Positions 34,061 to 44,716 are shown, counted from the first letter of the stretch. The stretch is DNA of 58,392 nt from Hyphomicrobiales bacterium (GCA_027484655.1 JAIXSM010000073.1:1-58392); one strand, 5' to 3'. The notes: a model not told the origin generated them from the letters alone. Made by a program: numbers and translations.

Positions 34061-35560
34061 TTGAGCTTCATCACGAACCTTTTCGCGGAAACGGGCGGCG
34101 TCGCGCGCAGCTTGGTGGACTACGTAAGCAGGGGATCGCTGCGCCTTGGCGTAACCGGCCTTTCGCGCTCGGGAAAAACGGTGTTCATCACCGCACTGGC
34201 GCATCACCTCACGCGCCTCGCCAGCCAGTCGGCCGCCGAGCCGCGGAAATCTTTCCCGGTGTTTCGCGTCCATGCGGATGGCCGCCTGCTGCGGGCGAAA
34301 CTCAAGCCTCAGCCCGATGACCAGATTCCCAGATTCACCCTTGAGGAGCACGTGGCGGCGCTCACCGGAGGCGGAGATGGGCCCGCGGCGCGGCGCTGGC
34401 CGGACTCCACGCGGCGCATCTCAGAGTTGCGCATCACCATTGAGTTCGAGCGCCGGGAAGGCTGGCGCAAGGGTCCGGCGGAGCTGACCCTCGACATCGT
34501 CGATTATCCGGGCGAATGGCTGCTCGATCTGCCTTTGCTTGGCAAAGACTTCACTCAATGGTCGCGGGAGACCATCGAGGCGGCGGACACGCCCGCCCGC
34601 GCCATGATCGCTGCGCAGTGGCGGGGTTTCGTTGCGAGCATCGACCCGGATGCGCCGGAAGACGAGGATACGGCGCGCAACGTCGCCGCCCTGTTTACGC
34701 AATATCTGCGGGCCTGCCGCCAGGATCGTTACGCGCTCTCGACCCTGCCGCCCGGGCGGTTCCTGATGCCTGGAGACATGGAGGGCTCGCCCGCGCTCAC
34801 CTTCTCGCCGCTGACGATCAGCGAGGGCGCGCGGTTGAAGCGCGGCACCATGGCCGCGATGATGGCGCGGCGGTATGAGTCTTACCGCACCCATGTGGTG
34901 CGGCCATTCTTTCGCGATCACTTCTCACGGCTCGACCGGCAAATCGTCCTGATCGACGCGCTCAGCGCGCTCAACTCCGGCCCCGCTGCGGTGCGTGACC
35001 TCGAAACCGCCATGACGGACGTGATGACGGCGTTCCGCGCCGGACGCTCCACGCTGCTGTCGCAGCTTTTCCGCCCGCGCATCGACCGCATTCTTTTCGC
35101 CGCCACCAAGGCGGATCATCTGCACCATTCCAGCCATGACCGGCTTGAGGCCATCCTGCGGATGCTGGTGGAGCGAGCGATCTCCCGCGCGCAGGGCGGC
35201 GGCGCGCTGGTGGACGCGATCGCGATCGCAGCCGTCAGAGCGACGCGCGAGGCGTCCGTGAAACACGGAAGCGAGACGCTGGACTCCATCATCGGGGTGC
35301 CTCGCGCGGGGGAGACGATCACCGGAGAGACCTTCGACGGAGAGACAGAAGCGGCAGTTTTCCCCGGCGAACTGCCGGCGCAGCCGCGCGTCGTCTTTCA
35401 GGGCGACGGGATCGCCATTCCCGACGAGGAGGCGCAGTGGAGGTTCGCCCGCTTCAGGCCGCCCGTGCTGCGGCCCGGGGCGGACGGAGGACCGGGCGCC
35501 CTCCCCCACATCCGGCTCGACCGCGCCATGGAATTTTTGTTGGGAGACCGGCTGCTGTGA
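34061..35560 (+). CDS. YcjX-like GTPase-fold protein
   Basis: A 499-residue protein with the P-loop GLSRSGKT at 33-40, the YcjX family signature region VDYPGEWLLDLPLLGKDF and DALSALNSGP, and KADHLHHSS as the probable nucleotide-specificity strand. YcjX proteins are stress-linked P-loop NTPases encoded with YcjF; their activity is poorly defined. The start chosen is the TTG at 34061, which has GGAAGG 9 bp upstream and gives the family N-terminus; a longer GTG start at 33968 is less likely. The stop overlaps the start of the YcjF-like gene. Confidence 0.9.
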   Translation: MSFITNLFAETGGVARSLVDYVSRGSLRLGVTGLSRSGKTVFITALAHHLTRLASQSAAEPRKSFPVFRVHADGRLLRAKLKPQPDDQIPRFTLEEHVAALTGGGDGPAARRWPDSTRRISELRITIEFERREGWRKGPAELTLDIVDYPGEWLLDLPLLGKDFTQWSRETIEAADTPARAMIAAQWRGFVASIDPDAPEDEDTARNVAALFTQYLRACRQDRYALSTLPPGRFLMPGDMEGSPALTFSPLTISEGARLKRGTMAAMMARRYESYRTHVVRPFFRDHFSRLDRQIVLIDALSALNSGPAAVRDLETAMTDVMTAFRAGRSTLLSQLFRPRIDRILFAATKADHLHHSSHDRLEAILRMLVERAISRAQGGGALVDAIAIAAVRATREASVKHGSETLDSIIGVPRAGETITGETFDGETEAAVFPGELPAQPRVVFQGDGIAIPDEEAQWRFARFRPPVLRPGADGGPGALPHIRLDRAMEFLLGDRLL

Positions 35561-36609
35561 CCAACGAACGTTTACGCCCGCGCGCGTTCAAACTGGAGAG
35601 CGGCCACAGCCCCGGGGAGGATGATTCCCGCCAGGCCGCCCCGATCATTGAAGAGCAGCCCGACCACTACGAACGCGAGGCGCTGGCGCGCGCGCAGGGC
35701 GAACCCAGCGCCGAGGAGGCCGTGCAGATCGCCCAGCGGCGCGGCGTCGCAGCGCGCGCCTTGCTGAGTTGGGGCGGCCTGTTCTGGTCCGCCCTGTCGA
35801 GCCTGCTGTTGCTCGCCTTCTGCGTTTGGGTGGTCTCGTTCCTCGAAGGATTGTACGCGCGCGCGCCCGCGCTCGGATACGTGGGGCTGGCGCTGGCCGG
35901 GCTCGCGGCGCTGGCGCTGATCGCGCTGTTTGTACGCGAAGCCCGCGGCGTGCTTCGCCAGCGCGGGATCGCCGCCTTGCACATGGAACTGGCGGAGGCC
36001 CGCGCCCGGGACGACCGCGACGCCGCGCGCCTGCTCACAGCGCGCCTGATCGACCTGTACGCGGGGCGCGCCGACACGGCCCGCGCCCGCGCCCACCTCG
36101 ATGATCTCACACGCGAGATTGTCGACGGGCGCGACCTCATCGACATCGCAGAGCGCGAGTTGATGAATCCGCTCGACGCGCGTGTCGCCAAAGAAATCGC
36201 CGACGCCGCGAAGCGCGTTTCCGTCGTCACCGCCATCAGCCCGCGCGCCATCGTCGATGTTCTGTTTGTAGCCGCGCAATCGGTGCGACTGGTGCGGCGC
36301 ATCGCGGAGATCTATGGCAGCCGGCCCGGTTCGCTCGGTTTCCTGCGCATCCTGCGGTCCGTCACGGCGCATCTCGCCATAACCGGCGGCATGGCGGTGG
36401 GAGACAGCATTCTCCAGCAGTGGTTGGGCCACGGACTGGCGGCGCGGCTGTCTGCGCGCCTTGGCGAAGGCGTGCTCAACGGGCTGCTCACCGCCCGCGT
36501 TGGGCTCTCCGCCATGGCGGTGTGCCGGCCAATGCCCTTCGGCGCCCAGAAAGCGCCCGGCCTGGCGGAGGTGGCGCCGTTTGTGTTTGGGGGGAACAAG
36601 GAGCCCTGA
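35557..36609 (+). CDS. YcjF-like membrane protein (TIGR01620 family)
   Basis: A 350-residue protein starting MTNERLRPRAFKL at a GTG that overlaps the YcjX stop (GTGA). Two hydrophobic segments at about 70-95 and 105-130 anchor it in the inner membrane; the C-terminal half (from AKRVSVVTAISPRAIVDVLF) is the conserved DUF697-type domain, including GGMAVGDSILQQWLGHGLAARLS. It is always encoded with YcjX. Function is unknown; co-occurrence suggests a membrane partner of the P-loop protein. Confidence 0.92.
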   Translation: MTNERLRPRAFKLESGHSPGEDDSRQAAPIIEEQPDHYEREALARAQGEPSAEEAVQIAQRRGVAARALLSWGGLFWSALSSLLLLAFCVWVVSFLEGLYARAPALGYVGLALAGLAALALIALFVREARGVLRQRGIAALHMELAEARARDDRDAARLLTARLIDLYAGRADTARARAHLDDLTREIVDGRDLIDIAERELMNPLDARVAKEIADAAKRVSVVTAISPRAIVDVLFVAAQSVRLVRRIAEIYGSRPGSLGFLRILRSVTAHLAITGGMAVGDSILQQWLGHGLAARLSARLGEGVLNGLLTARVGLSAMAVCRPMPFGAQKAPGLAEVAPFVFGGNKEP

Positions 36610-36680
36610 GCATGCTTGCCAAGAGGCGCTCCGGGTAGCATCCTCGTCAGCATTCATTAATTGCTGATGCTTGGAAATTC

Positions 36681-37088
36681 ATGGGTCTGCTGTTTCACCC
36701 TCGCGCTGGGCAAATTTTCGTTTGCGATTTCCGAGGCTTCCAAGAGCCTGAAATGACGAAGCTTCGTCCCGTTATCGTGGTTTCACCCAAGCTTCCGTAT
36801 CGCTCGAACATTGTGGCGATAGTGCCAATCAGCTTGACGCCGCCGCATCGCCAGATGCCGTACCATTTTCAATTATCCAAGAACTATCATCCTGAAGAAC
36901 CGAAAGATTTACCGTGCTGGGCAAAAGCTGACATGGTTATGAACCTGAGCATCGAACGCCTTCGCGCCTTCAAGACCGGGCGCCGCACCTACACCTACCC
37001 CACGCTTTCTGCGGAGGATCTGCTCGGTGTTCGCAAAGCCCTCCTGTGCGGCCTTGGTCTGGACCGTCTTGTCAAGGACGTCGAGTGA
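36681..37088 (+). CDS. PemK/MazF family toxin without an adjacent antitoxin gene
   Basis: A 135-residue protein with the PemK/MazF core: HPRAGQIFVCDFRG, the catalytic-strand region KLRPVIVVSP, and NIVAIVPIS. It also has a longer middle (HFQLSKNYHPEEPKDLPCWA) than typical MazF and the C-terminal KADMVMNLSIERLRAF. MazF proteins are sequence-specific mRNA interferases. No antitoxin frame lies in the 70 bp upstream or between it and the next gene; instead a string of hairpins and a terminator follow (see 37098-37213). Neutralisation by an RNA or by an unlinked antitoxin is possible. The GC content is below that of neighbours. Confidence 0.88.
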   Translation: MGLLFHPRAGQIFVCDFRGFQEPEMTKLRPVIVVSPKLPYRSNIVAIVPISLTPPHRQMPYHFQLSKNYHPEEPKDLPCWAKADMVMNLSIERLRAFKTGRRTYTYPTLSAEDLLGVRKALLCGLGLDRLVKDVE

Positions 37089-37097
37089 GCTATATTC

Positions 37098-37175
37098 ATC
37101 CTACCCGGTCGTCGGGCATTAAGACCCAGCTTGCTGGGCAGGCTCCCAATGAGCGATGACAAGCTCGGGCAAGCC
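37098..37175 (+). ncRNA. Structured RNA candidate after the PemK-like toxin gene
   Basis: Three short hairpins follow one another directly after the toxin stop: CCCG-loop-CGGG (37104-37116), CCCAGC-TT-GCTGGG (37125-37138) and GCTC-loop-GAGC (37142-37154). I recall conserved structured RNAs reported next to PemK genes in proteobacteria (a pemK RNA motif), and this would fit, but I cannot confirm the match. It could be a 3' UTR element, a processed antitoxin RNA or part of a terminator complex. Confidence 0.5.
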
Positions 37176-37193
37176 TAGATATTGTCAGTCCCG

Positions 37194-37222
37194 GACCCCG
37201 CCTCGGCGGGGTCTTGTGCTTT
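37194..37222. terminator. Rho-independent terminator between pemK and msrQ
   Basis: A perfect 8-bp stem GACCCCGC/GCGGGGTC with a CTCG tetraloop is followed by TTGTGCTTT. It lies between the convergent toxin and msrQ genes and may serve both. Confidence 0.75.
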
Positions 37223-38084
37223 AAGGAGCCAAGGCCCTTCGAAGGCTCCCACGCGCAGCCATGAGAACCGCCAACGCCAGCCCAACCGCCAGCACCCACC
37301 ACGCCGGGCGCACCTGATAGGTGAAATCAAAGTGCGCATCGATGAGCCGGCTGGCGTTCACGCCGGTGGCGAAGGCGTAGTAGCCGATCTCGATGGCCGC
37401 CGTGCCCAACCCCGCCGCCACCGCAAGAGCCAGCAGATCGAGCCAGCCGAACTGCGGCCTCACGCGCCGCAGCAGCCGGAAACCGGCGAACAGCGCGCAT
37501 AGGCCAGCGAGCAACGCGGCGTGCGTGGCGTCGAGGCGGATCAGCATGAAATAATGCGCGAGGCTGGCGAGAGCGGCCGGATAAACCCACCAGTGCAGTC
37601 TCTGCCAACCGGCGGCGCCAAGACGGCGAATGCTTGCCTCGTTGGACGTTGCGCCCAGCACAGCCATAAGGAATAGACCGACATAGCCGACGATCAGGTA
37701 CAAGCGCAGGACGGATTCAGAGAGGATGGCGCCCCAGCGAAAGTTCTCGTGGGCGAACCAGAAGCCCAGGTGCGCGAGGGTATAACAGAGCGCCGTCAAG
37801 CCGAGCATCCGGCGCACGATGTAGACCCGGTTCCAGCGGGTCGCGTGGCGCAGGGGGCTGACAGCCAGCGTCGCGGCGAGAAAGCGCAACGCCCAGTCGC
37901 CTGTTTCGCGCAGGATCGCCGTCACCGGCTTGGGCGAGTGCTGCCCCGCGCCCCAGCGCCACGCCAGCCAGACCGCCGGAGCGCAGCACGCGACAAAAAC
38001 AATCAGCTTGAGCGCAGAGATCCGGCCGGCGCGATCTGTGAACGGCAGCCAGGTCATGGCGGGGAAATGGGCGCGGGGGGTCAT
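37221..38084 (-). CDS. msrQ: Haem-binding membrane subunit of methionine sulfoxide reductase
   Basis: A 287-residue membrane protein with about six helices and the ferric-reductase-like transmembrane domain. Haem-ligand candidates are in SPLRHATRWN, TLAHLGFWFAHENF, RLHWWVYPAALASLAHYF. MsrQ passes electrons from the quinone pool to the periplasmic MsrP, which repairs oxidised methionines. No msrP gene is in the window. The N-terminus MTWLPFTDRAGR (from a second Met at residue 10) may be the true start. The segment after residue 200 adds two more hydrophobic stretches beyond the usual ~200-residue MsrQ length. Confidence 0.87.
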   Translation of the reverse strand: MTPRAHFPAMTWLPFTDRAGRISALKLIVFVACCAPAVWLAWRWGAGQHSPKPVTAILRETGDWALRFLAATLAVSPLRHATRWNRVYIVRRMLGLTALCYTLAHLGFWFAHENFRWGAILSESVLRLYLIVGYVGLFLMAVLGATSNEASIRRLGAAGWQRLHWWVYPAALASLAHYFMLIRLDATHAALLAGLCALFAGFRLLRRVRPQFGWLDLLALAVAAGLGTAAIEIGYYAFATGVNASRLIDAHFDFTYQVRPAWWVLAVGLALAVLMAARGSLRRALAP

Positions 38085-38143
38085 GAACGCGTTATAGCGC
38101 GCGCCCAGCCCGCGTCCCGCTCACGGATGCGCGAGCAACGCCG

Positions 38144-39247
<1,104 letters not shown>

Positions 39248-39299
39248 TCAACATGAAACGAATGGAAAGCGACAATTTTTCCATTCGATCCATGTATAA

Positions 39300-39620
39300 T
39301 TACCCCTGCGCCTCGGGCGTGGTCACCACAATCCCCTCAATCGCCTGCGAGACCTTGATCTGGCACGAAAGGCGGGAGTTGGTGCGCACGTCAAAGGCAA
39401 AGTCGAGCATATCTTCTTCCATGGGCTCAGCCTTTGGCAACTTGTCCAAAAAGGCTTCGTCCACGTAAACGTGACAGGTGGCGCAGGAGCACGCGCCGCC
39501 GCATTCGGCGTCGATGCCCGGGATGTCGTTGCGGATGGCGGCTTCCATGACGGTCGAACCTTCATCGGCCTCGACCGTGCGGGCTTGCCCACCGGCGTCT
39601 ACAAACGTGATCTTGACCAT
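39300..39620 (-). CDS. 2Fe-2S ferredoxin, adrenodoxin type
   Basis: A 106-residue ferredoxin starting [20 protein letters not shown]. The cluster ligands are in [10 protein letters not shown] (C-x5-C-x2-C) with the fourth Cys in [10 protein letters not shown], and [11 protein letters not shown] is the acidic partner-binding region of vertebrate/bacterial-type ferredoxins. It carries single electrons, probably to cytochrome P450s, oxygenases or Fe-S assembly, and may be reduced by the adjacent ferredoxin reductase. Confidence 0.96.
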   Translation of the reverse strand: MVKITFVDAGGQARTVEADEGSTVMEAAIRNDIPGIDAECGGACSCATCHVYVDEAFLDKLPKAEPMEEDMLDFAFDVRTNSRLSCQIKVSQAIEGIVVTTPEAQG

Positions 39621-39736
39621 TTTGCCTTCGCGCTCCGCGTTTGGCACAACGAAAAAAGCGCCGGGCGGCGCCGGCGCGTCTCACTAGCCTTTTCGGCGGT
39701 CGTTGGCGAGGGGCGGGCGCGCAGGCGCGCCTGGCT

Positions 39737-40153
39737 TCAGGCCTCGCTCAAAAGGTCGCCAATCGTCATGCGGGCGCGCCCGACCGCAACGCTCAGGTTA
39801 TCGCGCAAGACCACGAGTTCCCGGTCGCTCGCGCTGGAGAACAACGCTTCCTCGTATGCTGCGGCGCACGATGCGACGACATGCGCGCCGACGGCGGTTG
39901 CCGAGCCCCGGAGCGTATGCGCAAGATCGCGACGCCAACGCCGGTCCCCAGCCCCAATCTCGCTTCCGAGACGCGCCATGATGTGGTCGGCCTGGGTGCG
40001 GAACAATTGCAGCAGTTCACGCTCGACCTGACGATCGCCGAGCGACTGCTTCGACAGATGAACAAGGTCAATCGGCCGCGAAGCTGTGGAAAACCCGGCC
40101 TCCCCGTGCGACTGCCCACAATCGGACAAACGAGGCAATGCAATTCCATTCAT
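39737..40153 (-). CDS. Hpt (histidine phosphotransfer) domain protein
   Basis: A 138-residue protein. The Hpt signature is AHTLRGSATAVGA, whose histidine is the phosphorylation site; helices before and after (ERELLQLFRTQADHIMARLG, SDRELVVLRDNLSVAVGRAR) complete a four-helix bundle. It would relay phosphate between a hybrid kinase and a response regulator, but no kinase or regulator is nearby. The ATG at 40153 has GGGAG 8 bp upstream. It is divergent from the large coiled-coil gene, with 257 bp between. Confidence 0.85.
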   Translation of the reverse strand: MNGIALPRLSDCGQSHGEAGFSTASRPIDLVHLSKQSLGDRQVERELLQLFRTQADHIMARLGSEIGAGDRRWRRDLAHTLRGSATAVGAHVVASCAAAYEEALFSSASDRELVVLRDNLSVAVGRARMTIGDLLSEA

Positions 40154-40410
40154 GAAAAAAACTCCCGCAGCGTCACCAAACATGATGGGACGAGCGTCCC
40201 GTTTCCGCCACTGCCCCTGCACGTTGGTTCAGATTGGTGGACGGGCCGTTAACGACGTTTGCGAAATAGCCCGCGGCGCGGTTTCTTTGAGGACCGTCCA
40301 AGGGTAGATTGATGAATGGTTAATGGTTGCGTCCGCGTATCCTCGAGGCCCATCGTGGGGGTGCGCAGCGTCGGTCGGCCTACCAGTAAAGCGTGAGCGT
40401 GAGGCGGAAA

Positions 40411-43400
40411 ATGGCTAATCCATCTAAGGTTCAAGACCCGGCCGCGGCCGCGTTGAGCGCGATCGAGCAGGCCTTGAGCCTTACAGACGCCCCTGCTCGA
40501 AAGGACGATGGGAAGGCCGCCGACGCCGACGCGCGCCTGCCAAGCGTCGCCGGCGACGAGTTGCCGGCCCCCCAACCACCCGTGCCTCCCGCCCCGCCCC
40601 GCTCCCGCGCGCAGCGCACGGCCGACCAATCCGCGCCGGCGGCCGTCGAGGCAGCAACCACCCGCGCCGCGGCCAACGATGATCGCCCTTCCGTTGGGCA
40701 AATCCTGCAGGCCCTGCAGGAACGCCCCAGCAACATGCCGCTGGTGATCGCCGCCGCCGCGAGCAGCGCCTGGCTGCTTCTCGCCGTCGTCGTGGGTTAC
40801 GGCGCGTTGTCCGAAACGCCGCCCCCTTCCCTGCCGCAGATGGCGTTCTTCGCGCTGGGCGCCTTGGGGCCCGTGGCGTTCTTCTTCACGACCGCCAGCC
40901 TTGCGCGGCGGGCGCAGGAGATGCGGCTGACCGCCCGCTCCATGCAGCAGGTCGCCATTCGTCTCGCCGAGCCCGAGTCCGCCGCGTCCGAAAAGGTGGT
41001 CACGCTTTCGCAGACCATCCGCCGCGAGGTGGCCTCGCTCGGCGACGGCATCGAGCGGGCGCTGGCCCGCGCCAGCGAACTCGAAACAGTGCTGCGTTCC
41101 GAAGTAGGCGCATTGGAGCGTTCGTACAGCGACAACGAGCGCCGCGTGCGCGCGCTGATCGACGAACTCGCCTCCGAGCGCGAGGCCATCGTCGGCAACG
41201 CCGAGCGCCTGCGCGTGTCCATAACCGGCGCGCAGGAGAAGCTCTCGACCGATCTGAGCACTGTGGGTGAGCGTGTGACGAACAGGCTCACGGAGATGGG
41301 CGATAACGTCACCACGACGCTCAGCGATAAGTTCCTGGAGATCAACGGACTGCTGGGTCGCAGTGGCGAAGCGCTGGTGGATCGTATCGACGCCCGCGGC
41401 GGCGAGGTGATCGACCGGCTGGCAGAGACGGGCTCGCGGCTCGCACAGGAGATCGGCAGGGTGTCGGAGCAGACCGCCACCAGCATCTCCAGCGTTGGCG
41501 ATGTCGTCGTGACGAACCTGCAGGCGCAGGGCGCGCTGGTTTCCGGCAGCCTCACATCGGCCGCCGAAGAAGTCCAGCTCCGGCTGCGGGCCGCCAGCGA
41601 AACCGTGACTCATGAGATCACGCAGAACAGCGTCGATGTGGCCGCGCGCATCGAGGGCGCGGGCGCGCGCATCACGAGCGCGATCAGCACGAGCGGCGAG
41701 GATCTCGCCCGCCGCGTTGACGATGCTGCAGATCGCATCACAACGAGCGTCCGGGAGAACGCGGAGAAGATCACCCAGAGCGTCAGCCTGCACAGCGGCG
41801 CCATGGAGAACGTTCTGGAGGCCGCCAGCCGCAACATCGACCACACGCTTTCCGAGCGTACGCGCGCCGTCGCCGCCTCCTTCCAGGAAAGCACCCAGGA
41901 TCTCACCTCCCGCCTCGACGATTACGCGACGGAGGTCTACGACCGCGTCACGAGTGTGGCCGGCGAGGCGATCTCCGCCATCGGCACCCATGGCGAGCGC
42001 GTGGCCGATGTGCTCTCTTCGCGGATCACCGCGGTGGAGACGGCGTTCACGACCCAGACCAGCGCCGTCAGCGACCGGATCACCGAGCGCGCCATCGAGG
42101 CCGCCACGCTGCTCGAAAGGCAGATCGCCGATTTCGACGCAGCCGCCGCGACGCGCACGCGCAATCTCTCCGAGTCGTTCGAGCGCTACATCCAGGAGTT
42201 CGCAGCGACCGCGGGCCTGCGCGCGCAGACGCTCTCCGAGGCGCTGGACGCCAGCGCGCTCAACTTCGCCGAGGTCGCCGACCGCGCCGCGGCGGGGCTC
42301 AACGAGAGCGTTCGAGAGCGGCTTGAGCTGTTCGAAGAGACGGCGACCACGCGCGCCTCGGCCCTTGAGTCGACGCTCACCGGCCTCATCGATCGCATCG
42401 ACACGAGCCTCACCTCGCGCACGCAATCCATGACGCAGGCCCTCGCCCAGCAGGCCATCGAATCCTCGAAGGTGCTCAACACGAGCGCCGCCGAGGTTCG
42501 CAACGTGCTGGATCCGAGCCTCGTCGAGGCGACCATCACCTCGAAGATCACCGACCTCAACACCGCTCTGGCCGAGCGCACGCGCGACGTGCTGGAGAGC
42601 CTGCGCGCCGGGGCCAAGGAGCTGGAGAAGGCTCTCGACGCCGACGCGGTCAACGCCACGATCGGCGACCGCATCTCGCAGGTGGAGACAGCTCTGTCCG
42701 AGCACACCCGGGCCATTGCCGACCGCCTCTCGGAGAATGTGCGCGCCGTGCGGGACGCGGTGGACTCAAGCGGACTCGAACAGTCGCTCACCGCACGCAT
42801 CAGCGAGATCGAGCAGACGCTGGCCGCCGGCAGCCAGGCGATCATCGAGACGGTCGCCCGCTCCGCGGCGGAACTCGACGCCGCCATCGACCCGAAGAAG
42901 CTGGAAATCGTCATGGGCGCCCGCATCGGCGAACTGAACGAAGCCGTGGCCCAGCGCAACGCGGAACTGCTCGACACGCTCCTCCAGGGCGCGAAGGCGG
43001 TGGAGACAGCGCTCGATCCGACCGAGCTCGGGGCGGTTCTCTCATCGCGCATCACGGAGATCGACGAAGCTCTGGAACTGCGCTCGAACGCCCTTCAGGA
43101 GACCGTGGAGCAGATCGCTCGCACCAGCGAAGTCCTGCGCACCACGCTCGAGACGGACGCCGCCGCTTCCGCCCGCTCGCTGCTCGCGGTGCGCGAAGAG
43201 CTGCGGACCGACGTGGAGACGACAATCGCCAAGATCATGGACGCCACCAGCTGGCTGCAGGATCTGGTCGGCGACGCCGGCAAGCATCTGGGCGGATTCG
43301 AGGAGGCTCTGAGCAACCGCATCGGAGACTTCCGCCACTCCCTGGAGACGATCTCCCTTCAGGTCGCCACCCTTGGCGAGAATGCGGAGGCCGCCGTCGA

Positions 43401-44613
43401 AACCGCGGGCTCCCTCTCCACGCGCCTCGAGGGCCAAAGCCGCGAGCTGGCGGAAGCCGCCACCGTTCTGGCGCAGACGCAGTTGCAACTCGACGCCGGC
43501 TTCGCCACGCGCCAGGAGTCCCTTGATCGCGTGCTCTCGGAAGTGTCCGGCCGCACGCAGGCGTTCGACAACGCCATGCGCGGCTTCACCACTGTGATCG
43601 AGGACGCGTTCCGCAACGCAGAGATGCGCTCGCGCGAGATCGGGATGTTCCTGGCCTCCGAGGCCCGTCAGGTCGGAGATATCATCGAGGAGCAGTACGA
43701 GGCGGTCCGCAACGCGTCCGACGCGGAGCGGGAGCGCACCATCGCTGCGATGCGGGCGGCCTACAGCGAAGCGGTGGTCGAGATGAACAGCTCGTTCTCC
43801 GAAGCGACGCAGAAGTTCCGGGAGTCCGCGCAGCAGATGCGTTACGTGACCACCGAGATCCATCGCGAGCTGAACGCGACGCGCGAGGAGCTGCGCCGGG
43901 GCGCCCTGGAGCTGCCGAAGGAGACAACCGAGCACACCTCGGCCATGCGCAAGGTGATCTCCGACCAGATCCGCGCGCTCAACGAGCTGACCGACATCGT
44001 CGCCCGCTCGGGCAAGCCGTTCGATCTGCCGGATCTGTCGCCTCCGCCGCAGCTCCAGCCGCCGCGCGCAGCTTCGCGCCCGGCCCGCTCGCCCGCGGCG
44101 ATGCCGCCCCCGCCTCCGCCACCGCCGCAGCCCCCGGCGCCTGCAATGGCTCCGCCGCCGCCCGCTCCCCGCGCGCCTGCGCGCCTGGCCGAGCCGGAAG
44201 AGCGCGGCGCTGGCTGGCTCTCCGATCTTCTCGCCCGCGCCTCCCGCGAGGAGGCCGAGGGGGAGGTTGGCGATATGCTCGACGACCTGCTGCGCAACAT
44301 CGCCCGGTTCCTCGACCAGGACAGCGCCGTGAGCCTGTGGGACCGCTACTATCGCGGCGACGCCAATGTGTTCACGCGCAACATCTACACGCCCGCCGGC
44401 CAGAAAGCGTTCGACGAGGTGCGCCGGCGGTATCGCGGCGAGCCCGAGTTCCGGGCGGCGGTGACCGGGTTCGTCCAGAACTTCGAGGCGCGGCTCCAGA
44501 AGATGGGGCGCGACGACCGGGACGGGACCGTGGTGCGGGGCCAGCTCGTGTCCGACGCGGGCAAGGCTTACACCATGCTTTCCCACGCGGCCGAGCGCTT
44601 CGACGGCCTGTAA
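40411..44613 (+). CDS. Large membrane-anchored coiled-coil protein, growth-pole (GPR/RgsE/TipN)-like
   Basis: About 1400 residues. The N-terminal ~100 residues are Ala/Pro-rich and cytoplasmic; two hydrophobic segments follow (about 115-135, PLVIAAAASSAWLLLAVVVG, and 145-165). Residues about 175-1220 are a long array of apolipoprotein-like amphipathic repeats (recurring pattern of I/L-x-x-x-x-x-x-R/E, phrases such as ALDxxxxxATIxSRIxEI-type). A Pro-rich linker (about 1225-1260) precedes a compact C-terminal domain (about 1270-1400). This matches the polar-growth proteins GPR (Agrobacterium) and RgsE (Sinorhizobium). The ATG at 40411 has GAGG 6 bp upstream. The family call is by architecture. 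Confidence 0.78.
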   Translation: MANPSKVQDPAAAALSAIEQALSLTDAPARKDDGKAADADARLPSVAGDELPAPQPPVPPAPPRSRAQRTADQSAPAAVEAATTRAAANDDRPSVGQILQALQERPSNMPLVIAAAASSAWLLLAVVVGYGALSETPPPSLPQMAFFALGALGPVAFFFTTASLARRAQEMRLTARSMQQVAIRLAEPESAASEKVVTLSQTIRREVASLGDGIERALARASELETVLRSEVGALERSYSDNERRVRALIDELASEREAIVGNAERLRVSITGAQEKLSTDLSTVGERVTNRLTEMGDNVTTTLSDKFLEINGLLGRSGEALVDRIDARGGEVIDRLAETGSRLAQEIGRVSEQTATSISSVGDVVVTNLQAQGALVSGSLTSAAEEVQLRLRAASETVTHEITQNSVDVAARIEGAGARITSAISTSGEDLARRVDDAADRITTSVRENAEKITQSVSLHSGAMENVLEAASRNIDHTLSERTRAVAASFQESTQDLTSRLDDYATEVYDRVTSVAGEAISAIGTHGERVADVLSSRITAVETAFTTQTSAVSDRITERAIEAATLLERQIADFDAAAATRTRNLSESFERYIQEFAATAGLRAQTLSEALDASALNFAEVADRAAAGLNESVRERLELFEETATTRASALESTLTGLIDRIDTSLTSRTQSMTQALAQQAIESSKVLNTSAAEVRNVLDPSLVEATITSKITDLNTALAERTRDVLESLRAGAKELEKALDADAVNATIGDRISQVETALSEHTRAIADRLSENVRAVRDAVDSSGLEQSLTARISEIEQTLAAGSQAIIETVARSAAELDAAIDPKKLEIVMGARIGELNEAVAQRNAELLDTLLQGAKAVETALDPTELGAVLSSRITEIDEALELRSNALQETVEQIARTSEVLRTTLETDAAASARSLLAVREELRTDVETTIAKIMDATSWLQDLVGDAGKHLGGFEEALSNRIGDFRHSLETISLQVATLGENAEAAVETAGSLSTRLEGQSRELAEAATVLAQTQLQLDAGFATRQESLDRVLSEVSGRTQAFDNAMRGFTTVIEDAFRNAEMRSREIGMFLASEARQVGDIIEEQYEAVRNASDAERERTIAAMRAAYSEAVVEMNSSFSEATQKFRESAQQMRYVTTEIHRELNATREELRRGALELPKETTEHTSAMRKVISDQIRALNELTDIVARSGKPFDLPDLSPPPQLQPPRAASRPARSPAAMPPPPPPPPQPPAPAMAPPPPAPRAPARLAEPEERGAGWLSDLLARASREEAEGEVGDMLDDLLRNIARFLDQDSAVSLWDRYYRGDANVFTRNIYTPAGQKAFDEVRRRYRGEPEFRAAVTGFVQNFEARLQKMGRDDRDGTVVRGQLVSDAGKAYTMLSHAAERFDGL

Positions 44614-44638
44614 GCCCGGGATTGAACCACGAACGAAC

Positions 44639-44672
44639 AGGGCGGCGCGGAAAGCGTCGCCCTTTTCTTTTG
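44639..44672 (+). terminator. Rho-independent terminator after the coiled-coil gene
   Basis: A 9-bp stem (AGGGCGGCG with CGTCGCCCT, one G-T pair) with a 7-base loop is followed by TTTTCTTTT. It lies 26 bp after the stop codon. Confidence 0.8.
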
Positions 44673-44716
44673 CGGCGCTGGAGAGTTGCGAAGGCGGGAG
44701 TTTGGCGCGGAAGGCT

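Noticed and set aside
40249-42705. Long open frame (about 818 codons) on the minus strand
   Set aside because: It is antisense to the coiled-coil gene; composition is an echo of its repeats and shows no domain.
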